From Comamonadaceae bacterium (GTDB taxonomy: Bacteria > Pseudomonadota > Gammaproteobacteria > Burkholderiales > Burkholderiaceae_C): a DNA stretch of 15,745 nucleotides. The position numbers and the translations under genes were made by a program. Below the pieces are notes generated by a model. It did not search any database. It worked only from the letters and a program-made list of their open reading frames with translations, and was not told the origin of the DNA. Below, piece after piece: positions 6,121 through 13,549 of this stretch. The stretch covers positions 1 through 15,745 of the forward strand of contig CANCCF010000078.1 in assembly GCA_947374485.1 (NCBI GenBank), in the 5' to 3' direction. Position 1 is the stretch's first letter, and the number at the start of each line of letters is the position of its first letter.

Positions 6121-6963
6121 CAGACCGATCGCCTGGCGCAGCGCTTGGGGACCAAACACCAGCGCACTGAAGCCCGCGCCCGCCAGGAACGGGCCAAAGG
6201 GCACATAGCCACCTTCGCGCAGGCTGGAGTTGAACTTCATGGCAATGCCGATGATGGCACCAATGACAGAGGCCATGAGAATGATGGGGATCAGGGTCTG
6301 CCAGCCAAACCAGGCGCCGAGGGCTGCAAACAGCTTGAAGTCGCCATAGCCCATGCCCTCCTTGCCGGTGGCCAGCTTGAAGGCCTGGTACACCAGCCAG
6401 AGCGACATGTAGCCCCCCACAGCGCCCCACACCGAGGCTTCCAGCGTCACCGGAATCCACTGCAGCGCAGCCGCCACCAGGCCCAGCCAGAGCAGGGGCA
6501 GGGTGAGGTCGTCGGGTAGCAAGGTGGTGTCCCAGTCGATCAGGGCTGCGCTGAGCAGAATGGCCGAAAAGGCACACCACACAAGGCCATGCGCATTGGC
6601 GCCAAAAGTCCAGGTGCAGTAGAAAAACAGCGCCGCCACGGTGAGCTCCACCAGCGGGTAGCGCACGCTGATGGGCGCCTTGCAGGCCGAGCATTTGCCG
6701 CCCAGCGCCAGGTAGCTGAGCACGGGAATGTTTTCATACCAGGTGATGGCGTGGCCGCAGTGCGGGCAGCGCGAGCGCGGCACCGCCAGGTTGAAGACCG
6801 GCTGCTCGGGCAGCTCCAGCTCCATGATCTCGGCGCCCTCGGCCTTCCACTGCTGTTCCAGCATTTTGGGCATGCGGTGTATCACCACATTCAAAAAGCT
6901 GCCAATCAGCAGGCCCAGCAGACCCACCAGGCTGGCGTCCAGCCATTGCACGCCCGAGAGCAT
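6118..6963 (-). CDS. pilD: type IV prepilin peptidase / N-methyltransferase (PilD)
   Basis: PilD is an inner-membrane aspartyl protease; it cleaves the leader of type IV prepilins and of type II secretion pseudopilins, then N-methylates the new first residue. The 281-residue protein starts with a hydrophobic segment (residues ~10-27) followed by GSFLNVVIHRMPKM, the family N-terminal block. A cytoplasmic loop carries two cysteine pairs (Cys66/Cys69 in CPHC, Cys91/Cys94 in CSAC), which mark the zinc-binding, methylase-competent type. The catalytic aspartates are in LIDWDTTLLPDDL (Asp143/Asp145) and GMGYGDFK (Asp208). Several further membrane helices follow. The start ATG overlaps the pilC stop by one base (TGATG). 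All key residues are present, so the enzyme should be active. Pilin genes themselves are not in this window. Confidence 0.96.
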   Translation of the reverse strand: MLSGVQWLDASLVGLLGLLIGSFLNVVIHRMPKMLEQQWKAEGAEIMELELPEQPVFNLAVPRSRCPHCGHAITWYENIPVLSYLALGGKCSACKAPISVRYPLVELTVAALFFYCTWTFGANAHGLVWCAFSAILLSAALIDWDTTLLPDDLTLPLLWLGLVAAALQWIPVTLEASVWGAVGGYMSLWLVYQAFKLATGKEGMGYGDFKLFAALGAWFGWQTLIPIILMASVIGAIIGIAMKFNSSLREGGYVPFGPFLAGAGFSALVFGPQALRQAIGL

Positions 6964-8186
6964 CAGACCACTTGTCCGAGCTTGAAGATCGGCAGGTACA
7001 TGGCCACCACAATGCCGCCAATCACGGTGCCCAGCACCACGATGATGATGGGCTCCATCAGGCTCGATATGCCGGCCACCATGTCGTCCACCTCGGCCTC
7101 ATAGAAGTCGGCGCATTTGCCCAGCATATGGTCAATCGAGCCCGACTCTTCGCCAATGGCGCACATCTGCAGCACCATGGAGGGGAACAGATTGGCGTTG
7201 CTCATGGCAGCCGTGAGCGCGGTGCCGGTGGAGACTTCCTGCTGGATTTTTTGTGTGGCGTGCAGGTACACAACGTTGCCCGCCGCACCGCCCACCGAGT
7301 CGAGCGCTTCCACCAGCGGCACACCGGCGGCAAACATGGTGGAGAGCGTGCGCGTCCAGCGGGCGATACACGACTTTTCGACCAGGGCGCCAAAGATGGG
7401 CAGCTTGCGCATCAGGCGGTCCATGAACTCCTGCACTTTTTCGTTGCGCTTCCAGGACTCCAGGAAGAAATACACGCCGCCGCCGATGCCACCAAAAATC
7501 AGGTACCAGTAGCTGACAAAGAACTCGCTCATGGCAATCACCATCAGCGTGGGGCCGGGCAGCTCGCCGCCGAAGGAGGTGAACACCTGTTTGAACGAGG
7601 GCACCACAAAAATCATGATCACCGCCACCACCACAAAGGCCACGATCAGCACGGTGATGGGGTACATCAGCGCCGACTTGATCTTGGACTTGATGGCCTC
7701 GGTCTTTTCCATGTAGACCGCCAGGCGGTCGAGCAGCTGGTCCAGGATACCGGCGGACTCACCCGCCTCCACCAGGTTGCAGTACAGGTTGTCGAAGTAG
7801 ATGGGGTATTTGCGAAAGGCGGTGCTCAGCGAGGTGCCGGTTTCCACATCGTTGCGGATGTCGTTGAGCAGCTTGGTGACGCTGGGGTTGGGGTTGCCAC
7901 GGCCCACAATGTCAAAGGCCTGCAGCAAGGGCACACCGGCCTTCATCATGGTGGCGAGCTGGCGGGTAAAGATGGCCAGGTCTTTGGGCTTGATGCTCTT
8001 GCCCGAGCGCATGCGGCGCTTCTTGATCTTGGTGGCCGTAACGCCCTGGCGGCGCAGCGTGGACTTGACCTGGTTTTCGCCCTGGGCGCGTATTTCACCA
8101 CGCACCTGTTTGCCGTTTTTGTCCTTGCCTTCCCACTCAAAGAGTATTTCGGTGCTGTCGGCCGTTTTGGGTCGTGTCGTCGCCAT
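6963..8186 (-). CDS. pilC: type IV pilus inner-membrane platform protein PilC
   Basis: PilC is the integral inner-membrane platform on which the PilB and PilT motors act during pilus extension and retraction. The 407-residue protein has the duplicated T2SF (GspF) architecture. The first copy begins near residue 72 (FTRQLATMMKAGVPLLQA) and the second near 276 (WTRTLSTMFAAGVPLVEA), and the similarity of these two segments is plain by eye. Each copy contains an ESG-type motif (EAGESAGILDQLL, near 140; GEESGSIDHML in the second). Membrane segments are seen near 177-196, 222-243 and the C-terminal ~374-397. The N-terminal ~60 residues are charged and cytoplasmic. A purine-rich GGGAA lies just before the ATG. 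It starts 20 bp after the pilB stop and overlaps pilD by one base. Confidence 0.96.
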   Translation of the reverse strand: MATTRPKTADSTEILFEWEGKDKNGKQVRGEIRAQGENQVKSTLRRQGVTATKIKKRRMRSGKSIKPKDLAIFTRQLATMMKAGVPLLQAFDIVGRGNPNPSVTKLLNDIRNDVETGTSLSTAFRKYPIYFDNLYCNLVEAGESAGILDQLLDRLAVYMEKTEAIKSKIKSALMYPITVLIVAFVVVAVIMIFVVPSFKQVFTSFGGELPGPTLMVIAMSEFFVSYWYLIFGGIGGGVYFFLESWKRNEKVQEFMDRLMRKLPIFGALVEKSCIARWTRTLSTMFAAGVPLVEALDSVGGAAGNVVYLHATQKIQQEVSTGTALTAAMSNANLFPSMVLQMCAIGEESGSIDHMLGKCADFYEAEVDDMVAGISSLMEPIIIVVLGTVIGGIVVAMYLPIFKLGQVV

Positions 8187-8206
8187 AGGTTCCCTTGGGT
8201 TTCGCC

Positions 8207-9940
8207 TTATTCGTTGGTAACAGCCAGGACTTCTTCCAGCGAAGTCAGTCCCATGCGCACTTTTTGCAGGCCGGCTTGCCGCAGCGAGCGCACGCCTTCG
8301 CTCTCGGATTGCTTGGCAATGTCGAGCGCGCTGCCGTCGGCCAGGATGATGCGCTGGATCTCTTCCGTGATCGGCATCACCTGGTAAATGCCCACGCGGC
8401 CCTTGTAACCCAGGTTGCAGTTGGAACAGCCCACGGGCTTGTAGGGCTTCCAGCTGTCATCGAGCGCACTGTCGTCGAATCCCGCGTCCAGCAAGGCCTG
8501 CTTGGGGATGTTGATGGTGACGCGGCACAGCGTGCACAGCCTGCGGGCCAGGCGCTGGGCTGTGATCAGGATCACGCTGGAGGCGATGTTGAAGGGCGCA
8601 ATGCCCATGTTGCGCATGCGCGTGAGCGTGGTGGGTGCGTCGTTGGTGTGCAGCGTGGAGAGCACCAGGTGGCCGGTCTGCGCAGCCTTGATGGAGATGT
8701 CGGCGGTCTCCAGGTCGCGGATTTCGCCCACCATGATGATGTCCGGGTCTTGCCGCAGGAACGACTTCAGGGCGGCAGCAAAGGTCAGCCCGGCCTTTTC
8801 GTTCACGTTGACCTGGTTGACGCCGGGGAGGTTGATTTCCGACGGGTCTTCGGCCGTGGCGATGTTCACGCCCGGCTGGTTCAGCAAGTTCAGGCAACTG
8901 TAGAGCGACACGGTTTTGCCCGAGCCGGTCGGGCCTGTCACCAGAATCATGCCGTAGGGCCTGCTGATGGCCTTGAGCAGGCGTTCTTTTTCTTCAGGCT
9001 CGTAGCCCAGCGCATCAATGCCGAGCTTGGCGCTCGCCGGATCCAGAATTCGGATCACGATCTTTTCGCCAAACAGCGTGGGCAAGGTGCTGACGCGGAA
9101 GTCGATGACGCGGTCGTGGCCGACCTTGAGCTTCATGCGCCCGTCTTGCGGCACCCGCTTCTCGGAGATGTCCATGCGCGAGATGACCTTGATGCGCGAG
9201 GCCAGCTTGTCCTTGATGGCAATCGGGGGGCTGGCAATTTCGCGCAGCTGCCCGTCAATGCGAAAGCGCACGCGGTAGGTGTGCTCATAGGGTTCGAAAT
9301 GCAGGTCGGAGGCGCGCATGCTGAAGGCATCGAGCAGCATTTTTTGCAGGAAGCGCACCACTGGCGCGTCTTCCACCTCGGCGGCCGCCTGGGTGCTTTC
9401 GACGACCGAGTCGGAGGCGTTTTCGTCAAACTCGAAATCGCCACCAATGATGTCTTCCACCGCCTCGGTGGCAGAGACCGAGTTGGCCTCCACCAGCTTG
9501 GAGAGCTTGTCGTACTCGGCAATGATCCAGTCCACGCCCATCTGCGTGGAGAACTTGATTTTTTCTGCGGCACGCTGGTCGCTGGGGTCGGCTGTGGCCA
9601 CCATCAGGCGGTTGTTGCGCTTGCTCAGCACCACCAGCCGGTAGTCCTGGCAGGTTTTGTTGTCCAGCAGGCCCTTGGGCAGGCGCTGCGGGTCGATGGC
9701 GTCCAGGTTGATCAGGGGGGCGGCAAAGGCCTGTGAGAGGGTGTGCGCCAGGTCAGAGGCAGACACAATTCCGGAGCCCACCAGTTCGGAGATGAAGCTG
9801 GTTTTGTTGGCGATGGACTTGCCGTAAATGTCTTCAGCTGCCCTTTGCCCCAGCTTGCCAGCCGCCACCATGGCGCGGCCCAGGCCGGGAAGTGCGATGG
9901 CACTTGCATCTTGCAGAATTGAATCAACGGAGGCAGCCAT
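8207..9940 (-). CDS. pilB: type IV pilus assembly ATPase PilB
   Basis: PilB is the hexameric cytoplasmic ATPase that powers pilus extension. The 577-residue protein has an N-terminal MshEN-like region (to ~165), an acidic linker, and the GspE-type motor. Visible motor elements are the Walker A GPTGSGKT (336-343), the Asp box AEDPSEINLPG (363-373), the Walker B VGEIRD (404-409) and the His box GHLVLSTLHTND (423-434). The zinc site is complete, with Cys469/Cys472 (CTLC) and Cys505/Cys508 (CSNC). It also has IDGQLREI and FRVSTLPTLFGEKIVIRIL of the N2 domain. The Asp box has Ser where many PilB proteins have Val, which I judge benign. It is the first gene of the pil-coaE-zapD-yacG run. The Shine-Dalgarno is weak: an AAGGGA lies some 13 nt from the ATG. 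Confidence 0.97.
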   Translation of the reverse strand: MAASVDSILQDASAIALPGLGRAMVAAGKLGQRAAEDIYGKSIANKTSFISELVGSGIVSASDLAHTLSQAFAAPLINLDAIDPQRLPKGLLDNKTCQDYRLVVLSKRNNRLMVATADPSDQRAAEKIKFSTQMGVDWIIAEYDKLSKLVEANSVSATEAVEDIIGGDFEFDENASDSVVESTQAAAEVEDAPVVRFLQKMLLDAFSMRASDLHFEPYEHTYRVRFRIDGQLREIASPPIAIKDKLASRIKVISRMDISEKRVPQDGRMKLKVGHDRVIDFRVSTLPTLFGEKIVIRILDPASAKLGIDALGYEPEEKERLLKAISRPYGMILVTGPTGSGKTVSLYSCLNLLNQPGVNIATAEDPSEINLPGVNQVNVNEKAGLTFAAALKSFLRQDPDIIMVGEIRDLETADISIKAAQTGHLVLSTLHTNDAPTTLTRMRNMGIAPFNIASSVILITAQRLARRLCTLCRVTINIPKQALLDAGFDDSALDDSWKPYKPVGCSNCNLGYKGRVGIYQVMPITEEIQRIILADGSALDIAKQSESEGVRSLRQAGLQKVRMGLTSLEEVLAVTNE

Positions 9941-9949
9941 TATTTACAG

Positions 9950-9977
9950 AGTATCCCTTGCATGACAGGTTTCCCAA
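9950..9977 (-). promoter_or_regulatory. candidate sigma-70-type promoter for pilB
   Basis: On the minus strand TTGGGA (9977-9972) and GATACT (9955-9950) are separated by 16 bp. Each matches four of six consensus bases. Initiation would fall just downstream, giving a leader of only a few nucleotides before the pilB ATG at 9940, which is tight and lowers confidence. I tested a sigma-54 reading and its GG/GC spacing did not fit. Confidence 0.28.
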
Positions 9978-9990
9978 TCATCGCTGATTG
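9975..9990. repeat. 6-bp inverted repeat overlapping the pilB promoter candidate
   Basis: CAATCA and TGATTG are exact reverse complements separated by TCGC. The dyad overlaps the candidate -35 of pilB and lies 35 bp upstream of its start. It could be a regulator half-site pair or a small hairpin. Arms this short can arise by chance. Confidence 0.35.
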
Positions 9991-10010
9991 ACCCCCTAAT
10001 GTAAACGCTG

Positions 10011-10040
10011 CCCGGTGTTGTGGAATTGCACAATACCGGG
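10011..10040 (-). terminator. stem-loop after rfbC, probable transcription end of rhamnose locus
   Basis: CCCGGTGTTGTG (10011-10022) and CACAATACCGGG (10029-10040) pair over 12 bp with a 6-nt loop; the only non-Watson-Crick pair on the plus strand is a G-T. On the minus strand it begins 16 bp after the rfbC stop. Only a short TTT lies downstream, so it is not a textbook intrinsic terminator, but its position between two gene runs fits a transcript end or a 3' stabiliser. Confidence 0.5.
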
Positions 10041-10056
10041 CCGCCGGCCAGGTGCT

Positions 10057-10593
10057 TTACAGGCTGCTGAAGGCCGCACCCACCAGGTCTTTTGCGGAGA
10101 GGCGCGGTTGCATCCCGTCCAGCGGCCAGGCTATGGCCAGCGTGGGGTCGTTCCAGGCGATGCAGCGTTCGTGCTCGGGTGTGTAGTAGGCCGTGGTCTT
10201 GTACAAAAACTCTGCGCTTTCCGTGAGCACCAGAAAGCCATGCGCCAGGCCCGCGGGCACCCACAGCTGGCGCTTGTTTTCGGCGCTCAGAATCTCCCCC
10301 ACCCATTGGCCAAAGGTGGGGGAGTCTTTGCGGATGTCCACGGCCACGTCGAACACTGCGCCTTGCACCACCCGCACCAGCTTGCCCTGGGCGTTTTGCG
10401 CTTGGTAATGCAGGCCGCGCAGCACGCCCTGGCCGGACTTGGAGTGGTTGTCCTGCACAAAGGTGGTGATGACGCCGGTGGCGGCCTCGAACACCTGCTG
10501 GTTGAAGCTCTCAAAGAAAAAGCCGCGCGCGTCGCCAAAGACCTTGGGCTCGAGCAGCAGCACATCGGCAATGGCCGTCGGGGTTGCCTGCAT
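10057..10593 (-). CDS. rfbC: dTDP-4-dehydrorhamnose 3,5-epimerase (RfbC/RmlC)
   Basis: RfbC epimerises C3 and C5 of dTDP-4-keto-6-deoxy-glucose, the third step of dTDP-L-rhamnose synthesis, in the cytoplasm. The 178-residue cupin protein has the usual length. It carries DARGFFFESF (21-30), the catalytic-base block LRGLHYQ with His62, the cupin strand KLVRVVQGAVFDVAVD, VPAGLAHGFLVL (112-123), and the tyrosine-rich FLYKTTAYYTPEHE (129-142), which holds the conserved acid tyrosine. IAWNDPTLAIAWPL is the expected C-terminal signature. Its ATG shares one base with the rfbA stop (TGATG), so translation is probably coupled. It is the last gene of the rhamnose run and is followed by a stem-loop. Confidence 0.96.
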   Translation of the reverse strand: MQATPTAIADVLLLEPKVFGDARGFFFESFNQQVFEAATGVITTFVQDNHSKSGQGVLRGLHYQAQNAQGKLVRVVQGAVFDVAVDIRKDSPTFGQWVGEILSAENKRQLWVPAGLAHGFLVLTESAEFLYKTTAYYTPEHERCIAWNDPTLAIAWPLDGMQPRLSAKDLVGAAFSSL

Positions 10594-11486
10594 CAGTACA
10601 CCGCCTCTTTGAGCAGGCGCAGCAGGTACTTGCCGTAACCCGACTTGGCCAGCGGCTGGGCCAGCTTTTCCAGTTGGGCGTTGTCAATCCAGCCGTGGCG
10701 CCACACCACCTCTTCAGGTGCGGCCACTTTGAGGCCCTGGCGGTTTTCAATGGTGTAGATGAACTGGCTGGCCTCCAGCATGGACTCGTGCGTGCCGGTG
10801 TCCAGCCAGGCATAGCCGCGGCCCATGGTTTGCACGTCGAGCGTGCCGCGCTCCAGGTACATGCGGTTGAGGTCGGTGATCTCCAATTCGCCGCGGGCGC
10901 TGGGCGTGACCTGTTTGGCCAGCTCCACCACCTGGGCATCGTAAAAATACAGGCCGGTGACGGCATAGCGGCTCTTGGGTGTGCTGGGCTTTTCTTCCAG
11001 GCTGATGGCGTGGCCTTCGGCGTCAAACTCCACGACGCCGTAGCGTTCGGGGTCGTTCACCGCATAGGCAAACACAGTGGCCCCCGTTTTTTGCGCATCG
11101 GCATTCTTGAGCAAGGCCGCAAAGTCGTGGCCATAAAAAATGTTGTCGCCCAGCACCAAGGCGCTGGGTGCCCCATCCAGAAAGGCCTCGCCAATCAGAA
11201 AGGCCTGGGCCAGGCCGTCGGGTGAGGGTTGCACCGCGTACTGGATGCGTATGCCCCACTGGCTGCCGTCGCCCAGCAATTGCTCGAAGCGCGGCGTGTC
11301 CTGCGGCGTGGAGATCACCAGGATCTCGCGGATGCCCGCCAGCAGCAGGGCTGTGAGCGGGTAGTAAATCATGGGCTTGTCGTAGATCGGCAGGAGCTGC
11401 TTGCTGACGACCTGGGTGGCAGGGTAGAGGCGGGTGCCCGAGCCCCCGGCCAGAATGATGCCCTTGCGGGCTTGGGTGCTGGTCAT
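10593..11486 (-). CDS. rfbA: glucose-1-phosphate thymidylyltransferase (RfbA/RmlA)
   Basis: RfbA joins dTTP and glucose-1-phosphate to give dTDP-glucose and pyrophosphate, the entry step of the rhamnose pathway. The 297-residue product has the normal length. The nucleotide-binding signature KGIILAGGSGTRLYPAT lies at the N-terminus and is followed by SKQLLPIYDKPMIYYPL. LVLGDNIFYGHD holds the metal-binding Asp, and EEKPSTPKSRYAVTGLYFYD and GRGYAWLDTGTHESML are further family blocks. The ATG at 11486 overlaps the rfbD stop (ATGA). The reading frame stays open upstream to 12281, but that stretch is only an out-of-frame reading of rfbD. Feedback inhibition by dTDP-rhamnose is known for the family and is not visible here. 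Confidence 0.97.
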   Translation of the reverse strand: MTSTQARKGIILAGGSGTRLYPATQVVSKQLLPIYDKPMIYYPLTALLLAGIREILVISTPQDTPRFEQLLGDGSQWGIRIQYAVQPSPDGLAQAFLIGEAFLDGAPSALVLGDNIFYGHDFAALLKNADAQKTGATVFAYAVNDPERYGVVEFDAEGHAISLEEKPSTPKSRYAVTGLYFYDAQVVELAKQVTPSARGELEITDLNRMYLERGTLDVQTMGRGYAWLDTGTHESMLEASQFIYTIENRQGLKVAAPEEVVWRHGWIDNAQLEKLAQPLAKSGYGKYLLRLLKEAVY

Positions 11487-12400
11487 GGTTGTTGTGGTTT
11501 CCCTGTGATTTCGGTGAGCATACGCGCCACGCCCTGTTGCCACTCTGGCAGGTGCAGGCCAAAGGCCGCTTTCAATTTGGCTGTGTCCAGGCGCGAATTC
11601 AACGGCCGCCTGGCCGGCGTGGGGTAGCTGGCGGTGCTGGTGGCGCCCACCTGCGCGGGGCCGGCCTTGAGCGTCCAGCCCAAGGACTGTGCGCTTGCCA
11701 GCACATACTGGGCGTAACCGTGCCAGCTCGTTTCGCCACTGGCCACGCAGTGGTAGAGACCGGCCAGCTCCGGCTTCTGCAGGGCGGCGCGCACGGCATG
11801 GGCGGTGACGTCTGCGAGCAGCTCGGCCGAGGTGGGGGCGCCAAACTGGTCGTTGATGACGTTCAGGCTCTCGCGCTCGCTGGCCAGGCGCAGCATGGTC
11901 TTGGCAAAGTTGCCACCGCGTGCGCCGTAGACCCAGCTGGTACGAAAAATCAGGTGCTTGGTGTGGCGGGCCACGGCCTGCTCGCCTTCGAGCTTGGTCT
12001 GGCCGTACACGCTCAGGGGGCCGGTGGCATCCGCCTCTTGCCAGGGCGCGCTGCCACTGCCGTCGAACACATAGTCGGTCGAAAAATGCACCAGCCAGGC
12101 GTCCAGCTTGGACGCTTCTTGCGCCAGCGCGCCGGGCGCCAGGGCGTTGATGCTGCGTGCCAGTTCCACTTCGGATTCGGCCTTGTCCACGGCGGTGTGG
12201 GCGGCGGCATTGACGATCAGCTGCGGCTTGACCCATTGCACGGTGCGCGCCAGGCCGCTGAGGTCGCTCAGGTTGCCGCACAGCCCATCTCGGTTGGCCT
12301 CCGGCTGCGAACCCAGTGCGACGACTTCACCCAAAGGCGCCAGCGCGCGTTGCAGCTCCCAGCCAACCTGGCCGTTGCAGCCCAACAGCAGAATCTTCAT
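11483..12400 (-). CDS. rfbD: dTDP-4-dehydrorhamnose reductase (RfbD/RmlD)
   Basis: RfbD reduces dTDP-4-keto-rhamnose with NAD(P)H to dTDP-L-rhamnose, the final step. The 305-residue short-chain dehydrogenase begins MKILLLGCNGQVGWEL, a GxxGxxG dinucleotide-binding motif in which a Cys precedes Asn. NAAAHTAVDKAE is a family block. The catalytic region shows FSTDYVFDGSG and, further on, SVYGQTKLEGE, giving the Thr/Tyr/Lys arrangement with Y-x3-K. SWVYGARGGNFAKTML and TSTASYPTPARRPLNSRLD complete the family pattern. The ATG at 12400 overlaps the rfbB stop (ATGA); a longer reading to 12466 would lie inside rfbB. Its own stop overlaps the rfbA start, so it sits in a tightly coupled rfbB-D-A-C run. 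Confidence 0.96.
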   Translation of the reverse strand: MKILLLGCNGQVGWELQRALAPLGEVVALGSQPEANRDGLCGNLSDLSGLARTVQWVKPQLIVNAAAHTAVDKAESEVELARSINALAPGALAQEASKLDAWLVHFSTDYVFDGSGSAPWQEADATGPLSVYGQTKLEGEQAVARHTKHLIFRTSWVYGARGGNFAKTMLRLASERESLNVINDQFGAPTSAELLADVTAHAVRAALQKPELAGLYHCVASGETSWHGYAQYVLASAQSLGWTLKAGPAQVGATSTASYPTPARRPLNSRLDTAKLKAAFGLHLPEWQQGVARMLTEITGKPQQP

Positions 12401-13464
12401 GCCTGGTCGCCGTATTGCTGGCTCACCCAATCGCGGTAACCGCCGCTTTGCACATTGGCCACCCATTGAGGGTTGTCCAGGTACCAGAGCACGGTTTTGC
12501 GGATGCCGGTCTCAAAGGTTTCCGCGGGCTTCCAGCCCAGTTCTTTTTCTATTTTGGATGCGTCAATGGCGTAGCGCCGGTCGTGGCCGGGGCGGTCGGT
12601 GACGTAGGTGATTTGCGCTTTGTAGGGCTTGCCGTCCGCGCGTGGCTTGAGCTCGTCGAGCAGGGCGCACACGGTGTGCACGATGTCGAGGTTGGGCTTT
12701 TCGTTCCAGCCACCCACGTTGTAGGTCTCACCCAGGGCGCCCACTTCCAGCACGCGGCGGATGGCGCTGCAGTGGTCCTTCACATACAGCCAGTCGCGGA
12801 TCTGCTGTCCGTCGCCATACACCGGCAGCGGCTTGCCCGCCTGCGCGTTGACGATGATCAGCGGGATGAGTTTTTCCGGAAAGTGGAAGGGGCCGTAGTT
12901 GTTGGAGCAGTTGGTGGTGAGCACCGGCAGGCCATAGGTGTGGTGGTAGGCGCGCACCAGGTGGTCGCTGGCGGCCTTGCTGGCCGAGTAGGGGCTGTTG
13001 GGCTCGTAGCGCTTGGTTTCGCTGAAGGCCGGATCCGCCTGGCCCAAGGAGCCGTACACCTCGTCGGTGGAAACGTGCAGGAAGCGAAACGCCTTTTTGG
13101 GCTCAGCGTCCAGACCACCCCAGTAGGCGCGCACCGCTTCCAGCAAGCCAAAGGTGCCCACGATGTTGGTCTGTATGAATTCACCCGGCCCCGAAATGCT
13201 GCGGTCCACATGGCTCTCGGCAGCAAAGTTCAGCACCGCGCGCGGCTGGTGCTGCGCCAGCAGCCGGGCCAGGAGCGCACCATCGCCAATGTCGCCCTGC
13301 ACGAACACGTGGTGGGCGTTGCCCTGCAGAGAGGCCAGGTTCTGCAGATTGCCCGCATAGGTGAGCTTGTCGACGTTGACCACGGTTTCATTGGAGAGCG
13401 CCAGCCAGTCGAGCACAAAGTTGCTGCCAATGAAGCCGGCGCCGCCGGTTACGAGAATCGTCAT
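12397..13464 (-). CDS. rfbB: dTDP-glucose 4,6-dehydratase (RfbB/RmlB)
   Basis: RfbB converts dTDP-glucose to dTDP-4-keto-6-deoxyglucose using tightly bound NAD, the second pathway step. The 355-residue extended SDR enzyme starts with VTGGAGFIGSNF (GxxGxxG, Gly7-Gly13). NFAAESHVDRSI (79-90) is the typical RmlB block. The catalytic STDEVYG (132-138) includes Thr133, Asp134 and Glu135, and the YSASK motif (159-163) supplies Tyr and Lys. NCSNNYGPFHFPEKLIPL, GDGQQIRDWLYV and DRPGHDRRYAID complete the signature. It is the first of the four overlapping rfb genes. The 85 bp upstream hold a GAGAAG purine run near the start but no clear promoter, so it may be read from further upstream. Confidence 0.97.
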   Translation of the reverse strand: MTILVTGGAGFIGSNFVLDWLALSNETVVNVDKLTYAGNLQNLASLQGNAHHVFVQGDIGDGALLARLLAQHQPRAVLNFAAESHVDRSISGPGEFIQTNIVGTFGLLEAVRAYWGGLDAEPKKAFRFLHVSTDEVYGSLGQADPAFSETKRYEPNSPYSASKAASDHLVRAYHHTYGLPVLTTNCSNNYGPFHFPEKLIPLIIVNAQAGKPLPVYGDGQQIRDWLYVKDHCSAIRRVLEVGALGETYNVGGWNEKPNLDIVHTVCALLDELKPRADGKPYKAQITYVTDRPGHDRRYAIDASKIEKELGWKPAETFETGIRKTVLWYLDNPQWVANVQSGGYRDWVSQQYGDQA

Positions 13465-13549
13465 GGTTTTGCTTCTCTTCGGTTCTTGAACAAACGGATT
13501 GTCGCCTACGCACTGCAGGCACTTTGGGGGGTAAGGCCGCGCATGGTGT

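Noticed and set aside
6105..6212. Longer CoaE start at 6212
   Set aside because: It would lie inside pilD and add 36 residues rich in Arg and Cys that the family lacks; the GTG at 6104 has a good Shine-Dalgarno and a normal protein length.
8195..9736. 513-codon plus-strand frame opposite pilB, and a 471-codon plus-strand frame (6972-8387) opposite pilC
   Set aside because: Both translations are rich in His, Gly and Val and lack domains, as expected for the antisense of GC-rich codon usage; the minus-strand proteins are unmistakable PilB and PilC.
9959..9977. Sigma-54-type promoter ahead of pilB
   Set aside because: The GG and GC pairs in TGGGAAACCTGTCATGCA are one base too far apart for the -24/-12 arrangement.
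11487..12281. N-terminal extension of rfbA upstream of 11486
   Set aside because: The frame is open, but the added residues are an Arg/Pro-rich out-of-frame reading of rfbD; the RfbA family starts at the ATG at 11486.
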